Translations under genes and position numbers: made by a program
The notes under the pieces: model-generated
Told to the model about the DNA's origin: nothing
Databases searched by the model: none
Seen by the model: the letters and a program-made list of their open reading frames with translations, nothing else
Assembly (NCBI GenBank): GCA_028671895.1
Contig: CM053809.1
Location: 4,261,501 to 4,325,500, forward strand
DNA from: Oenanthe sinensis
Lineage: Eukaryota > Streptophyta > Magnoliopsida > Apiales > Apiaceae
Direction of reading: 5' to 3'
Length of the DNA: 64,000 bases
Shown here: one piece after another, positions 23,901 through 36,011 of the stretch
How positions within the stretch are numbered: position 1 is the first letter of the stretch
Layout: each line of letters starts with the position of its first letter

Positions 23901-25428
23901 TGTAAAGCATAATGTAACGTAATGTAACATGTAACCGAGAAAACTAACTCAACACAGATGGTCGGTAACTTATATTAAAATGAAGCACGGAATCGACTAC
24001 GAATCGTTTATAAGTTGAATACAAAAGACCAAAACATTAGATGAAGCTTTGAAGACATTGAAGATCACTGAGAGAAGTTCATTAACATGTTCAAGCCTCA
24101 GTGAAGAATAAAGATGTAGTGTTTCAGAGGTTCAGAAGATGTCAGAGGTTTTATAACAGAGAAGTCAAGGGATTCCAGTGAATTACAGAAGCACTTCTTA
24201 ACAGCTAGAGAAATAGGGCCAATTGAATAGTCAATAAGATGTGAAGATCAAGTTCGTGTTAGTCGTTTGTGAACCAGACCAGTTGCACTAAACGTCAGCA
24301 CAAAAGGAATTGAGAATTGCATCTATGTTAGAAAAGAATTGGCTGTATAACCGTTGTGTGCTAAAGCTCGGAGAAAATCAAGTTCAAGTAGTAAAGATAA
24401 ATTTATTAACTTGGTTGCAGTGAAAGAAAATATTACAGAGCTTTGAATCGTTGGAAAAATGGCTAAGGTGAACTACCGATAGTTGGTTTAGCTGTTTGAC
24501 TGTTTTGTCTTATTTACCGACGGTTGGGTCTCCTGTTTGGCTATTTCATCTTATTTACCGACGGTTAGCAAATCACTCGACGGTTAGCATTTTTGGATAT
24601 ATTATTAATTCTATTTCCTCGACGGTTATGGTTTTAATAATTCTTTTGAGTCGATAGTTATAACTGATAGTTGGTTTGACTGTTTCGTCTTAATTCACTC
24701 GACGGTTACAGCATCTCGATAGTTAAGGAACTCAGATAAATATCCAGATTATTTATTCCATCGACGGTTAAGTCTCGATAGTTATGGCACTTCGATAGTT
24801 GAGGGTTTAAGATTGTTTAATCTACAGCCAACCACAGCATGCCACATATCATTGATATCCTTGAGCAGAATTGTTTTAAGTGATTTATTTCAGTCTCGAC
24901 GGTTATCAACAGACTCACCGATGGTTATAAATCAAATGTCTCGACGGTTGTTAATTGAAGAAGTGAGAAGCAATCTATTTACTTGGTTCTCAGAAGGCCA
25001 CGTAGAAGATTGAAAAAGCCTACATAATAAAGCAGCAAAGCCAAGCCTTTGTGATTCATTCATTAATTCATTAAGTTACAGAGAGAAAGCATACAGAGCA
25101 AAGAAGAGAGACATAGAGAAGCCATTAACGTCATTTGAGATAGTGTCATATTTATTGTTCGTATTGATTGTTGTTGTATTGTAACTGTACTAGTGAATCA
25201 GTTGAAGCTAATCTACGGATTAAAGTTGTGTAGCACCTTCGTGGTTTATATTAATAAAACGATATATTCCCCGAACGAACTGTGTTTGTATTAACTGTGT
25301 GCATACCTTGTGTTTGATTTAATATCTGTTCGAACTGTCAACTAGTCCATAACAAATCATTCCGCAAATATTTTATAAATTGGACAATATCGTATTCAAC
25401 CCCCCTTCTACGATATTTGGGACTAACA
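23901..25428 (+). repeat. 5' LTR of Sirevirus B
   Basis: Starts TGTAAAGCATAATGTAACG and ends GGGACTAACA. About 30 substitutions by eye against 42311-43843, plus a 3-base indel near 25170 and a C-run length difference. A motif array fills its middle. Confidence 0.97.
24475..24950 (+). repeat. TCGACGGTTA / TCGATAGTTA motif array in LTR B
   Basis: About fifteen copies of a 10-base motif, (C/T)CGA(C/T)(G/A)GTT(A/G), occur in 480 bases, all on the plus strand, at irregular 10-60 base spacing. The same array lies at about 42885-43360 in the 3' LTR. Confidence 0.9.
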
Positions 25429-25430
25429 AT

Positions 25431-25442
25431 TGGTATCAGAGC
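25431..25442 (+). other. primer-binding site of Sirevirus B
   Basis: TGGTATCAGAGC lies two bases after the LTR and is the classic complement to the 3' end of initiator-Met tRNA. Confidence 0.95.
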
Positions 25443-25577
25443 TTACTGATTGAGTTTACAAATCAGGATCTATTGTTCGGACTTCAGCTTCTGGAATTTT
25501 TCGCGAATTTTTTAATTTTCAAAATATTTCACTCAGAAATTTTTTGAACTTTAAATAATTTTGAAAAGTTCAATATC

Positions 25578-26993
25578 ATGAGTTCTCAGAAAGTAGGAAG
25601 TATTAAGGTTCCTCAGTTTGATAGAGTGAATTATAATCTCTGGAAAAAGAAGATGACCCTGTTTATTAAGGATGCAAATCTGTTGTACATGGGTATCTTA
25701 GAGAACGGACCGTTTGTACCAATGAAGATGATTCCTGAATCTACAGTGGACGGAGTAAGAGTTCCTCAAAGGTCTACTCCAAAGGAACCTATAGAGTTCA
25801 CTGATACAGAGAAAGAAATTGTTGCATTGGACACAGGCCTTCAGTTGATTATTGTTGACTCAATGGATGAAGACATGTGCCATCAAATTCTAAATTGTAT
25901 ATCTGGAAAGCACATGTGGGAAACCATCGAACTGATTATGGAAGGAACAGAAGAAGTAAAAGAGATCCGGTTGGATATACTGACATCAAGATATGAAGCG
26001 TTCAAATCTACCCCTGGAGAAACAATAACTCAAGTTTTTGAGCGGTACAATAAATTATTAAATGAGTTGAGTATCCAAGGGAAGAACTATCCGTTAAGGG
26101 AAACGAACTGGAAGCTTATGTTGACTCTTCCACATCATGTTGAGCATAAAGTTTCTTCAATTAGAGAAAGGGACAACTTCAATGTCATGCCCCTTGAAAA
26201 GCTATATGGAAAATTGAAGACTTATGAAATGGAACAAGAACAAAGGTTGATTATCTATGGTTCCGGCTCAGTAGACAGTAAGAGTGCAGCACTAATGAAG
26301 ACCACAGCTCTTGTGGCAGATGAAATTAAAACTTCTGAAGCAAAGGTCGTTGAAACCAAGATTGGTGGAGAATTGATCATTGAAGCTGAAATGGCTACAG
26401 AATCACAAGCTGAAGAGGAAGATGATTTTTATACATTGGAAGAGCTTGATGAGATGGAAGACAAATCTATGGCGTACTTAGCAGGGCGTTTCAAGCATAT
26501 AAGATTCAGAAGGAATCCCAAGTACAAGAAAAGTTTTGGTAACAGATTTCAGAAGACAGGATCATTTTCGGGATCCAACTCAAGAGGTGGTTACAAGTCA
26601 AACATGGTAGACCGTAGTAAGTTCCGGTGCTACAACTGCAATGAACTAGGGCATTTCGCCACTGAATGTAAGAAACCAAGACAAGCAAAAGACAAGAAGG
26701 TTTATGAGAAGAAGAGTTCATACGAGAAGAAAAGCTATGATGAGTTGAAAAGGGAGAATGAGAAGTTGAAACAGAGATTGGATGCTTTGGTTGCAAAACA
26801 ACAAGGCAAGGCTTACATTGTTGAAGGTAGAAGCTGGGATGACACAGATTCTGAAGAAGAAGAATATGGAAATCTTGCATTAATGGCAGACACTTCAGAA
26901 GAATCTCCATCATCAGCACATGTACCTATTCTCACCACTGTAGATATGTCTCTATCTGAATATAAAAATACTGTTAATGACTTGAGTATATAG
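25578..26993 (+). CDS. Sirevirus B Gag, N-terminal part (471 aa)
   Basis: This is the capsid/nucleocapsid protein that packages the element RNA in the cytoplasm. Residues 1-250 form the plant copia Gag core (FDRVNYNLWKKKMTLFIKDA near the start, KHMWETIELIMEG in the middle). An acidic stretch follows at about 270-300. A CCHC knuckle, CYNCNELGHFATEC, is encoded at 26628-26669 and is followed by lysine-rich and coiled-coil-like sequence. The ATG at 25578 lies 135 bases after the primer-binding site and opens a clean frame. The frame ends at TAG (26991-26993), directly followed by ATG in the same frame with another 376 open codons, so the real Gag is probably longer. Confidence 0.93.
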   Translation: MSSQKVGSIKVPQFDRVNYNLWKKKMTLFIKDANLLYMGILENGPFVPMKMIPESTVDGVRVPQRSTPKEPIEFTDTEKEIVALDTGLQLIIVDSMDEDMCHQILNCISGKHMWETIELIMEGTEEVKEIRLDILTSRYEAFKSTPGETITQVFERYNKLLNELSIQGKNYPLRETNWKLMLTLPHHVEHKVSSIRERDNFNVMPLEKLYGKLKTYEMEQEQRLIIYGSGSVDSKSAALMKTTALVADEIKTSEAKVVETKIGGELIIEAEMATESQAEEEDDFYTLEELDEMEDKSMAYLAGRFKHIRFRRNPKYKKSFGNRFQKTGSFSGSNSRGGYKSNMVDRSKFRCYNCNELGHFATECKKPRQAKDKKVYEKKSSYEKKSYDELKRENEKLKQRLDALVAKQQGKAYIVEGRSWDDTDSEEEEYGNLALMADTSEESPSSAHVPILTTVDMSLSEYKNTVNDLSI

Positions 26994-28124
26994 ATGTTTA
27001 ACATTCATACAAGCATGCTAGCTTCTGAAGCAGAAAATGCTAGACTAGTTGCGAAGATTAAAAAGCTAGAATCTGGAAAGGAACAACTAGAGCTTGTAGG
27101 AATCACAGTTAATGACCTTAAGGAAAGAAATGAATATTTAGAGAATAAGGTTATCTGTAATGCAGAGGTTGAGACATCACTTATGGCTAAGATTTCTGAG
27201 CTAGAGTTAAAATTGGAAGCTTTTAAGAACTCAGCTAATATTGCTAAAGACATAATGGATAAGCAGAGCTTAGATAATAAGACATGTATAGGCTTTGACT
27301 ATGATGAACATAAAAGGAAAAACAAAAAGGATAAAAGGAATATAATTTTCAATGCTTCTAGTACTGTTTTATTAGAAAATGAAAATGTTCCTTTTGTCAT
27401 TAAGAAGAGTAGTAATCCTGTCTTTAAGCTCCCACTCTCAGAACCCTTAGACGAAGATACTATCGTATGGAAACAAGAAATGCTTGTTGAGGATAAGTTA
27501 AAAGAGAAAGAAGTTGAGAAAAATAATGTAGAAGAAGTTACACCTAATGAGCTAGTTAAAACTGAATATGCTAAAACTGAATTAGGTGGTAACAAGAACA
27601 AGTCAAATAGTAATAGGAATGGGAAAGTAGGTGTTAAAATTGCTAATTCTGCTACACCTGCACCCACTGCACCTAGGAAATTGTGTATTAATTGCAATTC
27701 TGCTGGACACCTTAGTCATGCATGTAATAAGGTTAAAGTAGAATCTAATATTCCTGTTGTGCAGAACATGTTTAGCATGAATAGTTTTCATTTGCCTTGT
27801 GGTATTACTGGATGTATGCCATGTGCTTTTAATATTATGCATGCTTATTTTAATTTGATGAATGCATCTACTTCTAGTAATTGCATAGGCATAGAAAGAA
27901 GCATGAATAAGAAAAAGGTAAGGGCAAAGACTGCTAGTCCTCCTAAGGTTAGGAAGGAGACTCAATCTCCTAAGCCAAGAGACAAATCTGTCAAGGCAAA
28001 GGAACATGATTCGAGTTCAATCAAAGTAGAACTTAAAGATGTGAAAACTGAACCTATTACACCATCTGCAAGAACCTCTAAATTTCTTGGACCCAAACAA
28101 GTTTGGGTTCCAAAGAAACCTTAA
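26994..28124 (+). CDS. Sirevirus B Gag extension (376 aa), same frame after TAG
   Basis: It continues the Gag frame after one TAG. The first 90 residues are heptad-like and rich in Leu, Glu and Lys (EAENARLVAKIKKLESGKEQ), suggesting a coiled coil. A basic/acidic middle follows. A second zinc knuckle, CINCNSAGHLSHAC, is encoded at 27684-27725, then a Cys-rich CGITGCMPCAF segment and a basic tail ending KQVWVPKKP. Coiled coils and repeated knuckles are typical of Sirevirus Gag. It ends at TAA inside the start of pol, which lies in the -1 frame. The stop may be a mutation, a readthrough site or a reinitiation point; the adjacent ATG fits any of these. Confidence 0.85.
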   Translation: MFNIHTSMLASEAENARLVAKIKKLESGKEQLELVGITVNDLKERNEYLENKVICNAEVETSLMAKISELELKLEAFKNSANIAKDIMDKQSLDNKTCIGFDYDEHKRKNKKDKRNIIFNASSTVLLENENVPFVIKKSSNPVFKLPLSEPLDEDTIVWKQEMLVEDKLKEKEVEKNNVEEVTPNELVKTEYAKTELGGNKNKSNSNRNGKVGVKIANSATPAPTAPRKLCINCNSAGHLSHACNKVKVESNIPVVQNMFSMNSFHLPCGITGCMPCAFNIMHAYFNLMNASTSSNCIGIERSMNKKKVRAKTASPPKVRKETQSPKPRDKSVKAKEHDSSSIKVELKDVKTEPITPSARTSKFLGPKQVWVPKKP

Positions 28125-30859
28125 TCACTTTGTGGTTGCAGGGCATAGGTACTAATGAAAAAGTCATGTGGATTCTGGATAGTGGATGTTCAAGGCACAT
28201 GACAGGAGACAAGTCCCTGCTGACCAATGTGGTTGAGAAGACCGGCCCAGTTGTAACCTTTGGAGATGACAGCAAAGGCTTTACTAAGGGATATGGTAGT
28301 CTGGAAGTTGGAAATGTCATCATTGAAAATATCTCTCTTGTTGACGGTATGAAGCACAACTTGCTGAGCGTCAGTCAATTTACAGATAAAGGATATAATG
28401 TGGACTTTAGGAAGGAAAAATGTATGATCACAAATAGGAAAGATGAAAAGCTTGCTCTTAAAGGAGTAAGAAAAGGAAATATGTTCGTAGCTGACTTAAA
28501 CACTGCAAGCAGAGGAGAAGCAAATTGTTTCTACAGTAGAGCATCCTCTGAATTGAGTTGGTTATGGCATAGAAAACTATCTCACCTGAACTTCAAGGCG
28601 ATGAATTCTTTAGTAAGAAGAGAATTGGTGAGAGGGTTACCACATATGGAATTCTACCAAGAAGGACTCTGTGAAGCATGTGAAAAGGGTAAGTCAAAGA
28701 AGGCGTCACATAGAAGTAAGGACATGTCAAGCATCAGCGAACCTCTTCAGTTGATTCATATGGATCTATTTGGACCGGTTAATGTCATGTCAGTTTCAAA
28801 GAAGAAATATGCATTAGTGATTGTCGACAACTACTCCAAGTACACGTGGGTGTTGTTTTTTCATTCTAAGGATGAAGCACCTCAAATGGTAATCGATCAC
28901 ATTAAAAATATTGAAGTGGAAGCTGGATTGCCTGTGCAGACGATCAGATCAGATAATGGAACTGAATTCAGAAATGCAGTTCTAAATGAATTCTGCACGG
29001 AGCAAGGCATTTCAAGAAAATACTCAGCCCCAAGAACTCCACAACAGAATGGAGTAGTAGAAAGGAAAAACAGGACTTTGATTGAAGCAGCAAGGACAAT
29101 GTTAAGCCAGTCAAAGCTACCTACATATTTTTGGGCAGAAGCAGTCAACACAGCTTGTTACACTCAGAACAGAACCCTAATCAACAAAGACTTAGAAAAG
29201 ACATCATATGAGGTTATGACCAATAGAAAGCCATCACTGAAGTACTTTCATGTGTTTGGTGGAAAATGCTATGTATTGAAAGATGAACATCTAGGCAAGT
29301 TTGATGCTAAAGCAGATGAATGCATTTTTCTTGGTTACTCACTTGAGTCTAAGGCGTACAGGGTATATGTGATTGAAACTCATAAGGTCATTGAAAGCCT
29401 TAATGTAACGTTTGACGACACCAAACTCCCAAGTCTTCAAAAGGATAAAAATTCTGAATCTCTGGAAATTGAAAATCTATCAGAATACTACTTAGGAGAT
29501 GAAGACGTACCTGGTGCTGCATCTGGTAATCATGAACACACGGAGATTGATAATCCAGAGCAAAGCAGTGGAAGTGTTGGTAATACCACACAGTCACAGT
29601 CACAGTCTGTATTTCAAAATCAGTCTATTACTGAACTTGCTAGCTCAACTGGTGGATCATCAAATAATGAAGGCAGCAACTCAGGGGGAGGTGAAGAAGG
29701 ACCAGCTAGTCGCTCTCAACACAACTACGAAGAAGGACAATCATCAAGGGCTAATCTGCCTAGACAGAGGGTATTGAACAGAGATCATCCCTTTGAATTA
29801 ATCATTGGTGACCCAGAGAGTGGTGTGAGGACTAGAAGAGCAACGGAGAATGAATGTCTGTACTCTGGTTTTCTATCAGAGGAAGAACCTAAAAAGGTTG
29901 AAGATGCTCTAGAAGATCCAGATTGGGTGATTGCGATGCAAGATGAACTCAATCAGTTTGATAGGCAGAAAGTTTGGGAATTGGTACCCAGACCTAAAGA
30001 CAAATCTTTTATTGGCACTAAATGGGTATTCAGGAATAAGTTGGATGAAAATGGCATTGTTACGAGGAACAAGGCCAGACTGGTTGCTAAGGGATATTCT
30101 CAAGAAGAAGGAATAGATTATGATGAGACCTATGCACCAGTAGCAAGACTTAAAGCCATCAGGATGTTTTTGGCATTCGCAACACATTCAGACTTTAAAG
30201 TTTATCAAATGGATGTGAAAAGTGCATTCCTGAATGGGGAGCTGGAAGAAGAAGTATATGTAGAGCAACCTCCGGGTTTCGAGAACAAAGATCATATGGA
30301 CTTTGTGTACTTCCTTTTTAAAGCTCTTTATGGACTCAAGCAGGCGCCTTGAACATGGTATGAAACACTATCTGAATTTTTAATTGAAAATGGTTTTATC
30401 AGAGGTGTTATAGATAAGACTCTCTTTCATAAAATGCACAAAAATAATTTAATATTAGTTCAAGTGTATGTTGATGATATTATATTCGGTTCTACTAATG
30501 ATGAGCTATGCAAGAGATTTGCTAAGTTAATGCAGAGTAGGTACGAGATGAGTATGATGGGCGAGCTTACTTTCTTTCTTGGACTACAAGTGAGTCAGAA
30601 GAAAGATGGGATCTTCATTTGCCAGGCAAAGTACATCAGAGATCTTCTAAAGAAGTATGGACTTGAAGATTCAGCCCCCGCCAAGACTCCAATGCCAACT
30701 GCCACAAAGCTTGATGAGGACAAATCAGGTAAATTTGTCGACATCACAAGCTACAGAGGTATGATTGGATCTCTACTTTACTTAACTGCAAGTAGGCCAG
30801 ATATTATGTTTTCAACTTGCTTATGTGCACGGTTCCAAGCTAATCCAAAAGAGTCTCAC
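28103..30859 (+). pseudogene. Sirevirus B pol, first part (protease, integrase, RT)
   Basis: The frame is open from the gag overlap. The protease has DSG at 28178-28186 (WILDSGCSRHMTGD). The pre-integrase His/Cys domain runs at about 28558-28690 (LWHRKLSHLNF, then CEACEKGK). The integrase core has Asp at 28763 (HMDLFGPV), Asp at 28952 (RSDNGTEF) and the PQQNGVVERKNRT glutamate near 29060. An acidic, Ser/Asn-rich hinge runs at about 29400-29800. RT starts near 29920 with IGTKWVFRNKL and AFLNGELEEEVYVEQPPGF. A TGA at 30350 after YGLKQAP replaces the Arg usually found there, consistent with CGA to TGA. The frame continues with catalytic YVDD at 30467-30478, then ends at insertion C. Confidence 0.95.
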
Positions 30860-32338
30860 TATAACGCCCCCAAATCCGGGGTCAGGGATTTGAGTCGCCA
30901 TGCCACCATCCAATCATTTACAACCTACAATAACTCAATACTCCAACAAACACACATCATAGACCCCTCTTTCTCACACACACACAAGTTATAGTCTTAG
31001 AAACGATACACAACAAGTATCATTAGTTATTACAACCAATTGTACTTATCCAGGATCTCAAGCTATCAATGATAACCCCTACATGAAGTAACATTAATAA
31101 CTAGATAAATACTGAAAACCTAATCAACTTACTCCTGCGGAATCATTCTGAACTGAACCACCTCAAAGGTGAATCTCTTACTTCTTTTCCTCGAAGTATG
31201 GAGCCAGTCGGGTGTATTATCACTTTCTCTGAAAAATTTAATATAAAGCAAGAATGAGCGAAAGAATGCTCAGCAAATTATCCACCCAATTATCTATGTG
31301 ATTCTCATCCAAGAACATGATAATCACTACTATCTTAATAGTATAACATAGGTTAGCGATCTAGGGTAAGCATAGAAAAGTATCTCTCGACGATACATAT
31401 AGTCAGAGTTTTCTGTTAAAAGTATTTATACTTAACATGAAGATCAGAAGAATATAATCCGAACAATTTAGTTCATTATATAAAATAAGACACTATCAAA
31501 TATAGTGTTACCACTCTTTCAAACTTCCTCTGAAGCCTTTGAAATAGAACTGAACTATTTAAGTTCACCATTTTGAAATAATATATCAGTAACTTAGCAA
31601 AATAGCATCCACTATAGCTTTGCTAAACTCCCATAAAATAATGAGTACGCAGATCAAGACACTGCAATAATAGTTGTTTCTCATCATAAGAAAACCAAAT
31701 CACTTTGAACCATACCACTGGTAAGGTTTAAAATCCAGTAAAACATTTTAACGATTTATAATCTGTTTGGTGTACCTCATGTACCCGCTTAAGTTTTCAA
31801 AATAACTTTTCGTCAAAATATATCGACTGACCTGTTGTGTTGTGATATATATAAAGAAATCAAGAGTGAGCAATATAACTCAGCAAGAACATATATAACT
31901 GTACATATACTCTTTTTAAACATTGTTTAAAACTGCAATATTATGCATGCTTTACGTACTCTACGAGTTTGCAAAATAAACTTTTTGTCAAAGCAGTTTG
32001 AATGAGTACGAAGATCTCAACATATCAACCACTGACAACACCCTTGATAATTTAGCTCATAGGCCTTAATTAAGATGTTTCAGCACAATTCCAATTGGAA
32101 GAATGAGGATATACTGGAGTACCACGGTACCCGGTGATCAGCCGTATGTACCGAATTCTTTTCTACTAGTAGATGGATGACTACCCTAACCGGGCCTGCA
32201 CCCAGGCCACATATGAGCCTTTATGCTGGACTGTCCCACAGCCTCTTACGCTTGGATCGACTGCCACACAGCCTCTTACACTCTTTCCGACCCCTAGTGT
32301 CGGCTACTCCAATCCCTGGAATAATCTATAACCTGATA

Positions 32339-32575
32339 CTTGTTAATAGATGCACAACTCGGAATGGAACAATCTATAAACCTGGAACTGGAACTTAGTC
32401 CAAATTCCCCAAATGTATACTTGTTAATAGATTCATCTACCTAAACCTGGAACCAGAATTTACTCTTAGTTCCTCAAGTATATCATACTTGTTCATAGAT
32501 TCATCTATCTAACCTGGAACCAGAATTTACTCTTAGTTCCCCAAGTATATCATACTTGTTAATAGATTCCCCAAA
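32339..32575. repeat. 67-81 bp tandem repeat in C, four copies
   Basis: Units beginning ACTTGTTAATAGATTC and containing CCTGGAACCAGAATTTAC recur near 32339, 32420, 32488 and 32555. Confidence 0.82.
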
Positions 32576-33040
32576 CTCTGAATGGGTACTGCTAGAATAA
32601 TTGAGGCAGCCCTCTTCCCACAAATGTATGTTGACCTCCGTCAACTGATGTCCTTGATTGAGAAAATAAAATCATTTTAAATTCACGACCCGGGAGTTAG
32701 TCGAAGAACCTCACATGTTTGATAAGTTGAACACCCTACTATAGTAGGTCATCGATGTCAAAACATAACTATTTTTGAGAAAGCAAATCATCTTTTACTT
32801 CCTAGACCTCGTTCCCTATTTTTTATAAGTCCGAGAATATTTTATTCTTATTAAAAGAATAAAATATTATATAAATAAATATTAGGGAACCCTCACTATT
32901 TTTAAATACTTTTTCCGAAGGTTACAAATATTTTTAAATAATTAATAAAGACATCCACTAATTTTTAAATCAATATAGAATATTTAATAAATATTCGAAT
33001 AATATTTATTAATTAGTTAAACAATTAATAACCCCTTTTT

Positions 33041-33190
33041 AAATGAATATTCAAGAATAATGTTCATTTATTAGATAAATATCCAAATGATATTTATTAA
33101 TTGATGAACAATTAATAACTTATATTTAAATGAATATTCAAGAATAATATTCATTTATTAGATAAATATCCAAATGATATTTATTAGTCC
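33041..33190. repeat. 87-bp AT-rich tandem duplication in C
   Basis: A block starting AAATGAATATTCAAGAATAA occurs at 33041 and, with small changes, at 33128. Confidence 0.82.
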
Positions 33191-36011
33191 CATCTCATAC
33201 CCTTGTCGTAAAATATTCCAATATTTATATACTAGGAATATTTACAACCCCTATTTTAAAATACTCCGTCTCCGGCTTCTCCCGGATTATAACAATATTT
33301 AAAATCGTTTTTCCGACTCCCGGTCTACGTTTTGAAAATACGAATATTTGCTCTACTCCTAGAGCCTTTTTAAACACCGGTTTATATCTATAATACGTTA
33401 TAGCATATAACCAAACAATTACGAAAGATTCGAACAATTATTAAATCAATACGTAATTTCAAAAACAGTTTATATCACAACCACAACAGCAGTATATCAA
33501 GTACATGTTTCAAAAACTTGCATAAGCATAATTTAATTTCCTATGCAACTCAAGAATATAACCTTTTGAAAATATAAGTATAAGGTTAAGAAAACTTGCA
33601 TAACATGCTTCACAATATTCTTATATAGAATAAAAGTACGGGGTTAGAAAACTTGCCTGAAGTCCAAGATACTTTCTCAGAGTCCCACTCGCTTCGAATT
33701 TTCTATCCATAGATATTATATTCCTGATTAGTACTCATAATCCCATCAACTACTTATATTATTAATAAGTATAATCGCATATTGATTCCAATTATGACAA
33801 CCTCAAATTTTACTTAGTCATTTTACTAACGCTTGTCTTACCCGGCATTCACCTCCTCGGGTGTAACTTGACCGTTCATAAACCATCTCGTCAACGGCTT
33901 TTAATCAAATCTTTTTACTCCAATACCTAGTCGTGTTATTCCTGAACATCTTTCGTGTTTTAACCGACTCGAAATTATCCTATTATCTTAGCCAAAATGG
34001 CTCGTCAAAATCATGTCTCTGTAGTTGACTTTCCTAAGAATTACTGTTACGCGACTCGCACTCCCTCAATTTTAATAAATCAGAAAATTCATAATCAAAT
34101 ATGAAACCACCTCAAGCAACTCCTTGAGTATTTGAAATATTTATCAAAATATTTTGATTTGGAATACATGAGTTTAACTTGGTGAAATGCATTTTAAAAG
34201 TCGAGTCAACTACGGGGTTTTACTGTTTACATCGCTTTCACTAAAACGCTCATAACTCAAATGATACACCGTTTTCGCGTGCATGATCTAGAGAATGCCT
34301 AGAATACAATCCAATAAAAGTTTTGCCCTGGACAGAGGACTCAGTTTCCCGAATGTCCAGAACAGGGCAGTAGCTTCTCAAATGAATAGTGTCATCGCAT
34401 AACTTTGGTTTCGACATTTTTATAAAATCGAAATTTCAACATCTGTGCATGGAATTTTGTGGAGGTATTACCCACTGTCAAAACTAGTTATCCTCCAAAT
34501 ATCATGATTTTTGACAATGGTTAAAGGGTCTGTTTATATTTATAAAGGGAGCAATTCGCAGCAGTTTGAACCTTGTAGTCACCTTCACTAAAACTAGCTG
34601 TTCTCCTAAACCGTAAATTGGAATAATATGATTAAAGTGTCAAAACAAACTATGAACCAAGATCTAAACCAACATGGTCAGTGGTGTCCAGAATTAATTT
34701 ATTGACAGTTCATAAATTTTATTCAAAACTGGTCTATATGCAAACGGACATTACGACAGCTATAAACGGAACGTTTTCCGAATTTTACTATGTTAATTTC
34801 ATTAAACAACAACCCAATCCTCAAACTAATAAATTTAACCACAACATCAGTTCATCCTCTTTACAATCTCATCACTATCATCAATCTATAATATTCATCC
34901 AACAATATTCATTCATTTACATCCAAACTCCTTAAATCAACATGTACTTAAACATAACTTAAACTCAAGCTTATAACTTAAAGTAAATCAAAGGGTGGGT
35001 GGTGTTTATACCTTTCTTGGATACTTAAACATACTAACAAGAGCTTGTAAGCCTTAAGGGAGCCTTGATCTATGCTTATCATCCTTAAACTTGCAAGAGA
35101 AATCAAGAAACAAGTTAGTAAATTTTCGGAGTTACTATTCAGCCTCAACTTCTACAATTTATTTACCCAATCAAAACACCTCCAAAAATTATGAAATTAA
35201 ATACGTACCTACCCTAGGATGTATAGAAGGCCTGTGATATTTCTTGGGATTTTTAAGTGTCACGAATTTGAAGGAAAAAAATTCGTTGATCCTCCTGCCC
35301 AGACTTGCTCAGCAGAATTGTGAAATGAAGAATAAGGGGGGAGAGAGCTTTTTCTACTTTACTTGCTTTTTGTGTTGGTGTATTTGTGTTTGTATAAAGT
35401 GTATATGGCTGATATCTATCAAGAGATATGGCCTTGATGGATGTCAAGTACATCAAATAGTAACTAAGGTATGGCTTGACAACTTGACCCTTAATTCATG
35501 GAACTATGTTTCCTTAACTTGGCTAGTTGTTTGATCACTTGGTTTGGTTTGTTTCTAACCAATTCGGTTGCATGGTTATTGCATGGGACTTGTCTTTAGT
35601 CACTTATCATCCAACACTTAACCATTAATCCTCCACATAAGTTCGATTAATTTCCGAAAGCTTTTCATCATAGGAATTCCGTAGCGTAAATCCTTAATAT
35701 TCCAAATACTCTAATTTGATTATAACCATGAACTTTCTAAATTATAATCCTCTTGGTCACAACTTAATTCTCTTATTCCTCGATATCTCATAAATTACGA
35801 AACAATTAGTAAAAGCGAAAATCTTCGGATTCCGACGGCTTTTACATACACTCATTTTCTTCATATAATAATATGACATCTCCGGATTTCTAATATTCCA
35901 ACACTTACTTAGTGTGGGCTAAAATGTTTTTCATAATCCGTAGAATCACTATTCATCAGGATCTTTTATAAATAAAAATAAAAAATGCGTCCAAAAATCC
36001 AGGTTATTACA

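Larger units (their letters stand above)
30860..36011. mobile_element. 5.15-kb LTR-like insertion C, probable solo LTR
   Basis: The target duplication CTCAC is exact at 30855-30859 and 36012-36016, and B's pol frame resumes across it. It opens TATAACGCCCCCAAATCCGG (TG to TA change) and ends CCAGGTTATTACA. There is no gag, pol, primer-binding site or internal copy of its own start, so it behaves as one long LTR left after LTR-LTR recombination. It shares its start and internal blocks with H. A Ty3/gypsy Tat/Ogre-like origin is plausible from the very long LTR. It is the innermost and latest insertion seen. Open frames inside (for example 34681-34935 and 35244-35534) show no domain. Confidence 0.9.

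Noticed and set aside
34681..35534. Two open frames (84 and 96 codons) inside C
   Set aside because: No domain, no codon bias, and they lie in a probable solo LTR.
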